Origin: Pseudomonas beijingensis
Lineage (GTDB): Bacteria; Pseudomonadota; Gammaproteobacteria; Pseudomonadales; Pseudomonadaceae
Assembly (NCBI RefSeq): GCF_030687295.1
Contig: NZ_CP117425.1
Coordinates: 3,352,001-3,416,000 of the forward strand
Direction of reading: 5' to 3'
Length of the DNA stretch: 64,000 nucleotides
Shown: in pieces, positions 56,544 to 64,000 of the stretch
Position numbering within the stretch: position 1 is the stretch's first letter
Layout: the number at the start of each line of letters is the position of its first letter
Made by a program: the position numbers and the translations under genes
The notes under the pieces: model-generated
Database searches by the model: none
What the model was told of the DNA's origin: nothing
Seen by the model: only the letters and a program-made list of their open reading frames with translations

Positions 56544-57318
56544 GACCGTGGGGATCATTGGCGGCACTGGCTGGTTGGGCGGTGCGATTGCCAAGGCGGT
56601 CCTGGCGAAGGGACTGGTGCCGGCGGGAAACCTGATCATTTCCAATCGCTCGGGCAACCATCCGTTGGCTCAACAAGGTGCTTGCCTGGTCACGGACAAT
56701 CAGGACCTGGTGGATCGCAGCGACGTGGTGATCCTCGCGGTTCGCCCCGAGCATTTCGCCAGCCTGGGCATCGATGCGACGGGTAAAACGGTGATCTCCC
56801 TGATGGCCGGGATCACGGCGCAGGCGATTGCTGCGCAGACCTCGGCTTCAGCGGTCGTGCGGGCGATGCCCAACGCGGCGGTGGAAATCGAGCAGTCCTT
56901 TACCCCTTGGTATGGCTTTGGCGCGATAGCGCCGACGACGAAAAGCCTCGTGCAGCAGGTGTTCGAATGTGTGGGCACTGCGGCTGAGGTCGAGAAAGAA
57001 GATTTCATTGATTACCTCTCTGCGCTTTCGGGCACTGGCCCGGCCTTTCCGGCCCTGTTGATGACGGCGCTGGCTAATCAGGCGATGCAGGCCGGCATAC
57101 CCGGCGACATCGCACAGCTGGCGGCGAAAAGTGTCGTGGTCAACAGCAGCCAGTTGCTGGCGAGCCGTGACGCCCAGCAGATGATCGACGCCTTGGTGGC
57201 CTACCGGGGTGTCACGGCCGCTGCCTTGCAGGTGATGAGCCTGGGGGATTTCGAAGGGCAGGTTGGCAGGGCGTTGCAGGCGGGCGCTGCGGTTGCGCGC
57301 AAGGGGCTTGAGGCCTGA
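56533..57318 (+). CDS. Pyrroline-5-carboxylate reductase-like NAD(P)-binding protein
   Basis: 261 residues. A Rossmann start VGIIGGTGWLGGAIAKAVLAKG; the ProC signature-like segment ALSGTGPAFPALLMTALANQAMQAGIPGDIAQLAA lies near residues 160-200, followed by RDAQQMIDALVAYRGVTAAALQVM. The nucleotide loop GGTGWLGG differs from the usual ProC GxGNM, so this is a paralogue and may act on a different cyclic imine or related substrate. It overlaps the TetR gene, suggesting direct control. A strong bidirectional terminator follows at 57336. Confidence 0.82.
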   Translation: MITETVGIIGGTGWLGGAIAKAVLAKGLVPAGNLIISNRSGNHPLAQQGACLVTDNQDLVDRSDVVILAVRPEHFASLGIDATGKTVISLMAGITAQAIAAQTSASAVVRAMPNAAVEIEQSFTPWYGFGAIAPTTKSLVQQVFECVGTAAEVEKEDFIDYLSALSGTGPAFPALLMTALANQAMQAGIPGDIAQLAAKSVVVNSSQLLASRDAQQMIDALVAYRGVTAAALQVMSLGDFEGQVGRALQAGAAVARKGLEA

Positions 57319-57335
57319 TAAAAGTGTGGGGTACG

Positions 57336-57376
57336 AAAACGGCGCCTTCCACTCTTGGGAGAAGCGCCGTTTTTTC
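57336..57376. terminator. Bidirectional Rho-independent terminator
   Basis: AAAACGGCGC and GCGCCGTTTTTT with an inner TTC/GAA extension and loop, 18 bases after the ProC-like stop. A and T runs on either side let it end the convergent DUF4142 message too. Confidence 0.9.
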
Positions 57377-57416
57377 TTGAGCGAGCCCTATGGCCGCTCA
57401 AGGGGCGGGCTAGCCG

Positions 57417-57938
57417 TTACTTGCTTGGATGGGCCGCCTGAAGTTTCTTGGCTTCCTCCAGGTGGTGTTGCAGGGCCGGCAGCATTTTTTGGGCGAACGC
57501 CTTGAGTTCGGTGTTGCCAGCTTTCTTGTCGTCGGTAACGGTGTTGGCTTCTTTCTTGAACAGCTCGATGGTTTCTTCGTGAGCCTTGACCTGATTGTTT
57601 GCGAAGGCCGCGTCAAAGGACTCATCGCGCACCTCGAGAATCTTCGCCTTGGCTTTCTTCATCAACGTGGTGTCGTCGGGCACTTCGATGTCATGTTTTT
57701 TCGCCAGCGCCTTCAGCTCTTCGTTGGCCTTAGTGTGGTCGGTGATCATCGTGTTGGCGAACGTCTTGATGTCCGCCGATTGGCTTTTTTCCAAAGCCAG
57801 TTTGCTGGTTTCGATTTCCGCAATGCCACCGACCGCCGCCTCGTCGACGAAGTCGTTGGACGTCGCGGCCCAGGCCATGCCCATGCTGGTGCTCAGGGCC
57901 ACTGCCAGGCCGAGTTGACGCAGGATAAATGTGTCCAT
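57417..57938 (-). CDS. DUF4142 family secreted protein
   Basis: 173 residues from ATG 57936-57938 with TGGAGAC upstream. A signal peptide (LGLAVALSTSMGMAWA) is followed by a ferritin-like four-helix pattern typical of DUF4142: FVDEAAVGGIAEIETSKLALEKSQSADIKTFANTMITDHTKANEELKALAKKH and QVKAHEETIELFKKEA. The His/Glu pairs (TDHTKANEEL, KAHEETIELF) resemble a diiron scaffold. The periplasmic role is unknown; some members are linked to stress. Monocistronic. Confidence 0.83.
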   Translation of the reverse strand: MDTFILRQLGLAVALSTSMGMAWAATSNDFVDEAAVGGIAEIETSKLALEKSQSADIKTFANTMITDHTKANEELKALAKKHDIEVPDDTTLMKKAKAKILEVRDESFDAAFANNQVKAHEETIELFKKEANTVTDDKKAGNTELKAFAQKMLPALQHHLEEAKKLQAAHPSK

Positions 57939-58155
57939 AGGTGAGTCTCCATACAGGTTGAACGAGCGATTCTTGTCGTCTCTGATCAATGGAGGGTTGT
58001 GCCCAGGCAAAGGTTTGATCGCCAAGCGATGCGGTACGACGAACGGTCACCGCTGGTCGGATTGGCGGTCGACAGAACCCCGTCAACGAGGCCATCCTGA
58101 TAATCGACGGGCGTTGAAAGCACGCCTGCCACCGATCCATCAAAGGAGGTGTTCC

Positions 58156-58398
58156 ATGCCGGTGTCCCACGATTTGTGCCAGGATCTCAACTACACCAAA
58201 GATCAAATTCAGCAAAAACGCAGCGAGAATCCAAGGCTCGACTCGTTACTTCAAAAATATTCTCAACTGGATGCCGAGGTGGTCGACGCCGAGAAGCCGT
58301 CCTCCGCCGCGCTGCCCGCCGAGGTTCTGGAGGCGCTCAAGAAGAAGCGATTGCTGATCAAGGACGAGATCGTGTCTCACATGCAGAGCGAGCGATAG
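58156..58398 (+). CDS. Small DUF465/YdcH-like protein
   Basis: 80 residues from ATG 58156, with a near-perfect ribosome site AAAGGAGGT. A helical hairpin with Lys/Glu-rich ends: LLQKYSQLDAEVVDAEKPSSAA and EALKKKRLLIKDEIVSHMQ, which fits the DUF465 pattern (LKKxKLxLKDEI). Soluble, function unknown. Followed by a REP-like pair. Confidence 0.68.
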   Translation: MPVSHDLCQDLNYTKDQIQQKRSENPRLDSLLQKYSQLDAEVVDAEKPSSAALPAEVLEALKKKRLLIKDEIVSHMQSER

Positions 58399-58427
58399 AA
58401 CCCGATCCTTCGTTTCGCGAAGGGCTG

Positions 58428-58519
58428 TTGTGGCCATAGCTTGCTCCCGCTGGGTTGCGTAGCTGCCCCTGGGTTTTGCGAGCGCTGCGCACTCGGACGG
58501 GGGCAAGCTCTGGCCACAA
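58428..58519. repeat. REP-like inverted pair, variant (TTGTGGCCATAGCTTGC / GGCAAGCTCTGGCCACAA)
   Basis: The arms are imperfectly complementary and differ from the main families: TTGTGGCCA...GCTTGCTCCCG on the left, GGGGGCAAGCTCTGGCCACAA on the right. Located between the DUF465-like gene and the convergent LysR gene. Confidence 0.7.
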
Positions 58520-58547
58520 CGGTTCCCATGCCTTGTCGCCCAACCTG

Positions 58548-59411
58548 TCAGGTCAATGGATCCCAGCGCTGCGACCAGTCGCTGCCGGTCTTGGCGATCT
58601 CTCGCAGCACTTCGAAGGCCTGCTGCAATGCCGCTGAATCCCGATCGCGGGAGTAGACCAGGTAGGTCGGGTAATTGAATTCCGGTGCCTTGGGCACCCG
58701 CTCCAGGATGCCGCTGTCCAGGTAGCTCTGCACGACCCGCGTGCGGAAGTAACCGCTGCCGCCGTTTTCCAGAATGTATTGCAGGGCCAGGGGGCCGAGG
58801 TTGAAGGTCACGGCGGCCTTGGCCTTGTCTGGCAGCGCGGTGTCGTGTTGGCGCCGGAAGTCCGCGCTCCAGTCGATGTACACGTAGGGCTCGGGACGGG
58901 CGGCCAGACGCACCAGGATGAGTTTTTCTTCCAGCAGCTGTTCCACCTGCAGGCGCGGCCAGTATTCAGGCTGATAGACCACCGCCGCATCCAGCAGGCC
59001 CAGTTCCAACTGCTGCAGCAGTTTCTCGCCGTCGCGGATGTCCATGCGCAGGGCGTGACCGGGGATCTTCTGGCGCAGTTCTCCGGCCCAGGCGAGCATC
59101 AAGGGGTTGCACAGGCTGACCTCGCCTCCCAGATGCAGGACGTTGCGATAGCCTTCGGGCAGTGGCAAGTCCCGGCGGGCGGCTTCCCAGGTTTGCACCA
59201 ACTGGTTGGCGTAAACCACAAAGGCCTCGCCGTCGGCGGTCAAGCGCGCGCCGGCACGGTTGCGCACGAACAGCGCACAGCCGAGCTGGCTTTCGAGCTT
59301 CTGGACCCGGGCGGTGATCGCTGTCTGGGTCACGTGCAGCTTTTCGGCCGCTGCGGCGAGGCTGCCGTGGCGGACGATTTCCAGGAAGGTGCGGGCGAGG
59401 TCGATGTCCAT
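58548..59411 (-). CDS. LysR family transcriptional regulator
   Basis: 287 residues from ATG 59409-59411. HTH: MDIDLARTFLEIVRHGSLAAAAEKLHVTQTAITARVQKLESQLGC. The effector-binding domain contains DIRDGEKLLQQLELGLLDAAVVYQPEYW. It is on the same strand as the hoxX-like gene, but a REP pair (59502-59636) and 270 bases separate them. Targets unknown; the hoxX gene is the obvious neighbour. Confidence 0.88.
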   Translation of the reverse strand: MDIDLARTFLEIVRHGSLAAAAEKLHVTQTAITARVQKLESQLGCALFVRNRAGARLTADGEAFVVYANQLVQTWEAARRDLPLPEGYRNVLHLGGEVSLCNPLMLAWAGELRQKIPGHALRMDIRDGEKLLQQLELGLLDAAVVYQPEYWPRLQVEQLLEEKLILVRLAARPEPYVYIDWSADFRRQHDTALPDKAKAAVTFNLGPLALQYILENGGSGYFRTRVVQSYLDSGILERVPKAPEFNYPTYLVYSRDRDSAALQQAFEVLREIAKTGSDWSQRWDPLT

Positions 59412-59501
59412 GTTCAGGCCGATGCGGGGGAAGCGGGCATTGTAAGAGCTGCCAAGCCTTCCCCGATACCGTAGTACCGTTCACAAGGCTTTTTCGATTC
59501 A

Positions 59502-59636
59502 TTGTGGCGAGGGGATTTATCCCCGCTGGGCTGCGCAGCGGCCCCAAAACCAGGCAGCGCGATGTGCCAGGGAGATTGAGTTCACTGCTTTAGGCCTGCT
59601 GCGCAGCCCAACGGGGATAAATCCCCTCGCCACAGG
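59502..59636. repeat. REP inverted pair (GTGGCGAGGGGATTTATCCCC family)
   Basis: TTGTGGCGAGGGGATTTATC with CCCGCTGGGCTGCGCAGC on the left and GCTGCGCAGCCCAACGGGG with GATAAATCCCCTCGCCACA on the right. It is longer than the others (135 bases) and is the only copy of this family here. It separates hoxX from the LysR gene. Confidence 0.88.
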
Positions 59637-59682
59637 GGGCATCGTTGTTCTTGAGTGAACAGTATTATCTCGATACCGGCTG

Positions 59683-61401
59683 TTAATCGACGGCTTGGGG
59701 CTGTTTTGTCCGCGCCCAGGGCGCGACCAGGCGCTCGGGCGTACCGCAGGCCTTGTGCTTGAAGACGAAACGACGGCACTTGTCGGCGAAGCCGTGACGA
59801 TTGTCCACCATGTCGCGGCGCATCTGCGCGAGTTCGTCATCGCGACACGCCTGGATCGCCGACAGGCTTCGTTCGGCCTTGCGCACCCGGATGCTTTCAT
59901 AGGTCGGATCAAGCAGCGCGCGGTTGGCTCGTTGCAATAACCACAAGCCAAACTCGTCGGGGCAACGCGGACCGATCTCCTGGATCATGCCGTAGCGCAA
60001 CCCCTGTAGCGTGCTGATGGGCAGGCAGTCCTGGGTGAGTTTCCAGGCCATGTCCGGACCGACCGCACGGGGCAAGCTGTAGGTCCAGTATTCAGAGCCG
60101 TACAGGCCCATGGTCGCGTAATGAGGATTGAGCACGATTTCACGGCGCGCCAGCACGATATCGGCGGCCAGGGCCAGCACCACACCACCGGCCCCGGCGC
60201 TTCCCGTCAGGCCGCTGACCACCAGTTGCCGGGCGCTGAACAACTCCAGGCAAACGTCGTCGATGGCTTGTATGTTGGCCCAGGCTTCCAGGCCGGGTTC
60301 GGCGGCGGCCTGGATTACGTTCAAGTGCACGCCGTTGGAAAAGCTGCCGCGCCCGCCTCGAACCAACAGCACCTGAGTGTCCCGGGACTTGGCCCAGCGC
60401 AATGCCGCCACCAGGCGCTGGCATTGCTCAGTGCTCATCGCGCCGTTATAGAACTCAAACGTCAGCTCTCCGACATGGCCACATTCCCGGTAGCGAATGG
60501 GTTGATAGGGCTCGTCGCTGAACGGCTCACGTGCCAGGGAGCTGTCGAGCACCGGGATGCCTTCGAGGCGGCTCGACAGTACATGGCGCGCCGGGCGCTT
60601 GAAGGTCTGTTCGCCGAGCTGCGGCTTGCGACGCAGGGCACCGATCCACAGGCTGGCATCCCCCGTCGCCACCAGCACCGCATCGTCACGCACGGCCAAC
60701 AGCTCGCCGGGCAGGCCGTGGCGAACGTCCGGGTGGGCGTCGTACAGGTAAAACTGTTCGCCGGCCAGGCTTGCGAGCACACCGGGTTGACCGTCCGCGG
60801 CGTCGATGCTGCGCTTGATGAAACCGGTGCTGTCGTGCCAGCTGAAGCTGCGATCGTCCTGGGTCATGTTCGGTTGCAGGCGTCCGATCACGTCATGGCG
60901 GCCATAGTCCAACGGTACCGGGACGAAACCTTCACGGTGTTTTTCCACGACTTCGCGGATGCAACGAATGGCCGCGTCGCTGACCGGGCCGTTATACAGC
61001 TCCGATTTGCGCAGGCCTTTGGGCAAGTCGAATTCGCAGGTGGCCCACACGGGCCCGGCGTCCATTTCCTCCACCGCCTGCAAAGCGGTGACGCCCCAGC
61101 GCTCGGGTTGCCGGGTGATCGCCCAGTCCAGGGCACTGGCACCGCGGTCGCCGACAATCCCCGGATGAATGATCACCACCGGCCGCCGTGGGTTGCGCCA
61201 CAACTGCTCGGGTACGCGGTCCTTGAGAAACGGACAGATCACCAGGTCGGCGCCGCTTTCTTCGATTTGTCGGCAGACCGAGGCCGGATCGGTGAACAGC
61301 ACCACGCTGGGGCGATAACCGGCCTCGCGCAGGTCCAGCCAGGCGCGTTGGGTCAGGCCGTTGAATGCGCTGGACAGCAGAATGATCTTCAGTGGGGGCA
61401 T
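59683..61401 (-). CDS. hoxX: HoxX-like protein (formyltransferase plus crotonase-like domain)
   Basis: 572 residues, ATG 61399-61401 with CAAGGAAG upstream. The N-terminal third resembles methionyl-tRNA formyltransferase: IIHPGIVGDRG (His), GVTALQAVEEMDAGPVWA (Asp). Residues about 290-480 form an enoyl-CoA hydratase-like domain: LVRGGRGSFSNGVHLN and GLTGSAGAGGVVLALAADIVLAR. HoxX makes CO from formyl-tetrahydrofolate via formyl-CoA for NiFe-hydrogenase maturation. No hydrogenase or hyp genes are in this window, so this copy is an orphan, perhaps with another role. LysR lies downstream on the same strand. Confidence 0.85.
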   Translation of the reverse strand: MPPLKIILLSSAFNGLTQRAWLDLREAGYRPSVVLFTDPASVCRQIEESGADLVICPFLKDRVPEQLWRNPRRPVVIIHPGIVGDRGASALDWAITRQPERWGVTALQAVEEMDAGPVWATCEFDLPKGLRKSELYNGPVSDAAIRCIREVVEKHREGFVPVPLDYGRHDVIGRLQPNMTQDDRSFSWHDSTGFIKRSIDAADGQPGVLASLAGEQFYLYDAHPDVRHGLPGELLAVRDDAVLVATGDASLWIGALRRKPQLGEQTFKRPARHVLSSRLEGIPVLDSSLAREPFSDEPYQPIRYRECGHVGELTFEFYNGAMSTEQCQRLVAALRWAKSRDTQVLLVRGGRGSFSNGVHLNVIQAAAEPGLEAWANIQAIDDVCLELFSARQLVVSGLTGSAGAGGVVLALAADIVLARREIVLNPHYATMGLYGSEYWTYSLPRAVGPDMAWKLTQDCLPISTLQGLRYGMIQEIGPRCPDEFGLWLLQRANRALLDPTYESIRVRKAERSLSAIQACRDDELAQMRRDMVDNRHGFADKCRRFVFKHKACGTPERLVAPWARTKQPQAVD

Positions 61402-61544
61402 GAGTCTCTCTTCCTTGAGATGAGCGGGCGCAGGCTCCCGATGAGCCGTCCCTGGCCTTGATGGAAGCGCTTCGTTAGCGGTTGGAGGGTGAGCGGGAAC
61501 TGACAGGGATCAAGGTTGTGTACGGGGCGAAATCAAGGAAGGGC

Positions 61545-61579
61545 AAAAACACGAATCCCGCCACGGGGGCGGGATTCGT
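61545..61579 (-). terminator. Rho-independent terminator of the SCP2 gene
   Basis: ACGAATCCCGCC and GGCGGGATTCGT pair over 12 bases around a five-base loop; on the minus strand the stem is followed by GTTTTTGCC. It ends the SCP2 message, 38 bases past its stop. Confidence 0.85.
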
Positions 61580-61617
61580 TTGCAATCAAAGGGCTCGCGA
61601 GGAAGGCGAACTCAATC

Positions 61618-61935
61618 TCAGGCTGGGAACAGCTCGGACAGTTTCATCGACAGCATCATGTCGCCTTCAACGCGCAGCTTGCCGCCCATGAATGCCTGCA
61701 TACCATCGGTATCGCCGCTGACGATGCCCTTGAGGGTTTCGCTGTCCATGATCAGCGTGCAGTTGGCATCGACATTCTCGCCTTCCTGCAGTTCGCAGGT
61801 GCCGTCCTTGACGATCAGGGCGTACTGCTTGTCCTCGTCGGTGATGTTGAAACCGAATACCAGGTCCAGGCCGGCAGCGGCGGCTGGGTTGAACTTGGCT
61901 TTCATGGCTTGTACGGCGTCGGCTACGGAGGTCAT
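61618..61935 (-). CDS. SCP2 sterol-binding domain protein
   Basis: 105 residues, a single SCP2 domain. DLVFGFNITDEDKQYALIVKDGTCELQEG, ADANCTLIMDSETLKGIVSGDTD-like core and GGKLRVEGDMMLSMKLSELF are the typical one-domain SCP2 of proteobacteria. It forms a hydrophobic pocket for acyl chains or lipids; actual ligand unknown. ATG 61933-61935 with AAGGAT upstream. It ends at a clear terminator and lies 51 bases from the histidine phosphatase gene, which may share its transcript. Confidence 0.9.
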   Translation of the reverse strand: MTSVADAVQAMKAKFNPAAAAGLDLVFGFNITDEDKQYALIVKDGTCELQEGENVDANCTLIMDSETLKGIVSGDTDGMQAFMGGKLRVEGDMMLSMKLSELFPA

Positions 61936-61986
61936 GGTTTCGATCCTTATTTGGGTGGTACAGCAAGGGTCTACAGTGATCCGGAC

Positions 61987-62697
61987 TCAGCGAAAGGTGA
62001 TGAGGTCCGGGGCCTTCAGCAGTTGCAGGTGGGCATGGCTGTTGAAGGAAGCCAGGGCCACCTCGCGGCCCCTGAATTTCAGGTGGTTGAGCGAGGTGTT
62101 GACGATTTGCCAGTTCAGTTCGAAGGCCTGTCGGGCCGGTATCTGGGTGATCAGGTGGAGCAGGGCGGTGATGGTGCCGCCGGAGGTGAACACGGCGATC
62201 TTGTGGGTGTTGTCGGCTTGCTCCAGGATGCGCTGCAGGCCCGCCTGGACCCGCTCGACGAACCCCAGCCAGCTTTCGAGACCGGGTGGGTCATACCGGC
62301 CGCTGAGCCAACGCTCGACGATCAGCACGAAGATGCGCTGGAATTCGGCGCGGTTCTGCGCGGCGTTGCGCAGGATATGCAGCGCCTCGGGCTCCTGAGG
62401 GAGCATGTCCGGCAGCAGGGCGCGAATGACCGGGTCGGCATCGAACTCGTTGAACGCCGGGTCGATTTCCAGCTCGGGGACCGGCATGCCGGCGGCGGAC
62501 ATCTGGCCCAGCGCACCGACGGCGGTATCCTGTTGGCGCCGCAGGTCACCCGAGAGGCAGCGGTCGAATACGACACCGAGCTCGGCCAGATGGCCGCCGA
62601 GCACTTGCGCCTGACGTACGCCATTGGGCGAGAGGACATCGTAGTCGTCCGCACCAAAGGAGGCCTGGCCATGTCGAATCAGATAGATACTGCCCAC
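61987..62697 (-). CDS. Histidine phosphatase family protein
   Basis: 236 residues from the GTG at 62695-62697, which begins with the strand leading to the catalytic motif IYLIRHGQASFG (phospho-acceptor His); a longer ORF of 307 residues upstream is low in similarity and rejected. Second-site residues NEFDADPV and the late FTSGGTITALL (second His region reads TSGG). Phosphoglycerate mutase-like fold; substrate unknown. Probably in one unit with the SCP2 gene downstream. The gap 62698-62923 shows nothing else. Confidence 0.82.
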   Translation of the reverse strand: MGSIYLIRHGQASFGADDYDVLSPNGVRQAQVLGGHLAELGVVFDRCLSGDLRRQQDTAVGALGQMSAAGMPVPELEIDPAFNEFDADPVIRALLPDMLPQEPEALHILRNAAQNRAEFQRIFVLIVERWLSGRYDPPGLESWLGFVERVQAGLQRILEQADNTHKIAVFTSGGTITALLHLITQIPARQAFELNWQIVNTSLNHLKFRGREVALASFNSHAHLQLLKAPDLITFR

Positions 62698-62923
62698 GTC
62701 CGCGTCATCCCGGTACGTTGAAGGTTTGGCGAGGTTATGGGGATGGCGGTGAGCTGTCAATGAAAAAACATACGCTTGTTTGAAATGTCCGTTGCAGCCT
62801 TGTCTTGCCTCGCTCGCGTCAAGGTAACCATAGGTTTCTTGGCTGGTCGCGGCGCAGGCGCATGGGTATGCTGGGACCGTTACGCGCCTGCGTTCAGTGG
62901 CGCATTGCATTTAAGGAGTTGCT

Positions 62924-63955
62924 GTGGAGTTTTTCATCGAGTACGCCGGTTTCCTGGCCAAGACCGTGACGCTGGTGATCGCCATCCTGGTGGTGCTGGC
63001 CAGTTTTGCTGCGCTGCGCAGCAAGGGGCGGCGCAAGTCGTCCGGCCAGTTGCAGGTGAGCAAACTCAACGATTTCTACAAGGGGCTGCGCGAGCGCCTG
63101 GAGCAGACGCTGCTGGACAAGGATCAGCTCAAGGCCCTGCGCAAGGCCGAAGGCAAGGCTGAAAAGGCCGGGAAAAAAATCAAGGACAAGGCGGCGGCCA
63201 AGCCACGGGTGTTCGTGTTGGACTTCGACGGTGACATCAAGGCCTCGGCCACCGAGAGCCTGCGTCATGAAATCACCGCGCTGCTGACCTTGGCAACGCC
63301 CAAGGATGAAGTGGTGCTGCGCCTGGAAAGCGGCGGCGGCATGGTCCACAGCTACGGCCTGGCCTCGTCGCAACTGGCGCGAATCCGTCAGGCCGGCGTG
63401 CCGCTGACCGTCTGCATCGACAAGGTCGCGGCCAGCGGCGGCTACATGATGGCGTGCATCGGCGAGAAGATCATCAGCGCGCCCTTTGCGATCCTGGGCT
63501 CCATCGGCGTCGTCGCGCAATTGCCCAACGTCAACCGTCTGCTGAAGAAACATGACATCGATTTCGAAGTGTTGACGGCCGGCGAATACCAACGCACGTT
63601 GACGGTGTTCGGCGAAAACACCGAGAAGGGCCGGGAGAAATTCCAGGAAGACCTGGACATCACCCATGAGCTGTTCAAGAACTTCGTGTCCAACTATCGC
63701 CCGCAACTGGCCATCGATGAAGTGGCGACAGGTGAAGTCTGGCTGGGTGTCGCGGCGCTGGGCAAACATCTGGTGGACGAGCTGAAAACCAGCGATGAGT
63801 ACCTGGCCGAACGGGCCAAGGGCGCCGAGCTGTACCACCTGCACTACGCCGAACGCAAAAGCCTGCAGGAACGCATTGGCATGGCGGCCAGCGGTTCGGT
63901 GGACCGCGTGCTGCTCAGCTGGTGGAGCCGCCTGACCCAGCAGCGGTTCTGGTAA
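62924..63955 (+). CDS. sohB: SohB protease (signal peptide peptidase family)
   Basis: 343 residues from the GTG at 62924 with TAAGGAG upstream. One N-terminal membrane helix (LAKTVTLVIAILVVLASFAAL), a charged linker (KAEGKAEKAGKKIKDKAA), then peptidase S49: VVLRLESGGGMVHSYGLASSQ, CIDKVAASGGYMMACIGEKI (catalytic Ser in ASGG) and GSIGVVAQLPNVNRLLKKHD. SohB is a membrane-anchored protease proposed to degrade membrane-associated peptides. Length and motifs are normal. A REP element begins 27 bases after the stop. Confidence 0.93.
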   Translation: MEFFIEYAGFLAKTVTLVIAILVVLASFAALRSKGRRKSSGQLQVSKLNDFYKGLRERLEQTLLDKDQLKALRKAEGKAEKAGKKIKDKAAAKPRVFVLDFDGDIKASATESLRHEITALLTLATPKDEVVLRLESGGGMVHSYGLASSQLARIRQAGVPLTVCIDKVAASGGYMMACIGEKIISAPFAILGSIGVVAQLPNVNRLLKKHDIDFEVLTAGEYQRTLTVFGENTEKGREKFQEDLDITHELFKNFVSNYRPQLAIDEVATGEVWLGVAALGKHLVDELKTSDEYLAERAKGAELYHLHYAERKSLQERIGMAASGSVDRVLLSWWSRLTQQRFW

Positions 63956-63981
63956 TTCGGGAGCGGGTTCACCGCTAACCC

Positions 63982-64000
63982 GTGTGGGAGCGAGCTTGCT
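63982..64000. repeat. REP element, left arm only (cut by window end)
   Basis: GTGTGGGAGCGAGCTTGCT, the start of the main REP family, runs off the right edge. Confidence 0.8.

Noticed and set aside
62698..62910. N-terminal extension of the histidine phosphatase (to 62910)
   Set aside because: The extra 71 residues precede the first strand of the fold and have no similarity; GTG 62697 gives the canonical start.

Overview
The window reads as a chromosomal segment of a Pseudomonas from the P. fluorescens group. The grounds are high GC, dense coding with short gaps, gene neighbourhoods typical of pseudomonads (thrS-infC-rpmI-rplT-pheST-ihfA-merR-tRNA-Pro; tamA-tamB; lpxH-ppiB / glnS-cysS; an RsmE-type CsrA) and many copies of Pseudomonas REP palindromes in the gaps. 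I see no prophage, CRISPR array, IS element or recognisable defence island.

Layout. 1-8.4 kb: start of glcD, an alpha/beta hydrolase, a MASE2-GGDEF diguanylate cyclase, a broken M20 peptidase, a DUF6124 gene with a structured leader, a phosphate-binding/OmpA fusion, xthA and a GNAT acetyltransferase. 8.4-13.8 kb: tamA-tamB. 13.9-18.8 kb: a MarR-controlled tripartite drug efflux operon (marR, NodT-type outer-membrane factor, emrA, emrB) with a twin palindromic operator. 18.9-26.5 kb: lpxH-ppiB, glnS, cysS, DUF2214, rsmE, a SPOR lipoprotein, and a DUF1654-endA pair behind a LexA-like box. 27.2-34.3 kb: a ribose operon rbsBACRKD plus a secreted nucleoside hydrolase, with a perfect LacI-type operator on the promoter. 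34.3-36.3 kb: small proteins, an I78 inhibitor lipoprotein and a cold-shock protein. 36.5-44.1 kb: the translation cluster from thrS to tRNA-Pro(GGG). 44.4-50.6 kb: an accessory catabolic cluster (zinc alcohol dehydrogenase, IclR, MFS permease, DapA-family lyase/aldolase, OprD porin). 50.6-57.4 kb: DKNYY protein, orphan ParD antitoxin, small membrane protein, two TetR genes with visible operators, a hotdog thioesterase, a ProC-like reductase and a decayed iron-sulfur reductase. 57.4-64 kb: DUF4142, a DUF465-like small protein, LysR, an orphan HoxX, an SCP2 protein, a histidine phosphatase and sohB.

How genes work together. The rbs block couples release of ribose from nucleosides in the periplasm to ABC import, RbsD mutarotation and RbsK phosphorylation, probably repressed by RbsR. 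The marR-emr block is a self-contained inducible efflux pump. The thrS leader holds two hairpins whose 7-base loops display threonine anticodons (GGT and TGT), which looks like a ThrRS autoregulatory operator.

A caution for any user: five genes (an M20 peptidase, tamA, emrB, pheS and a dapA-like gene) are interrupted by single-base changes, nearly all one extra G or C in a short run. Because pheS is essential, most of these are probably sequence errors. The window contains no obvious large undescribed system. The most interesting items are the thrS leader, the orphan HoxX, the LexA-DUF1654-endA unit, the phased TetR operators and the structured DUF6124 leader.
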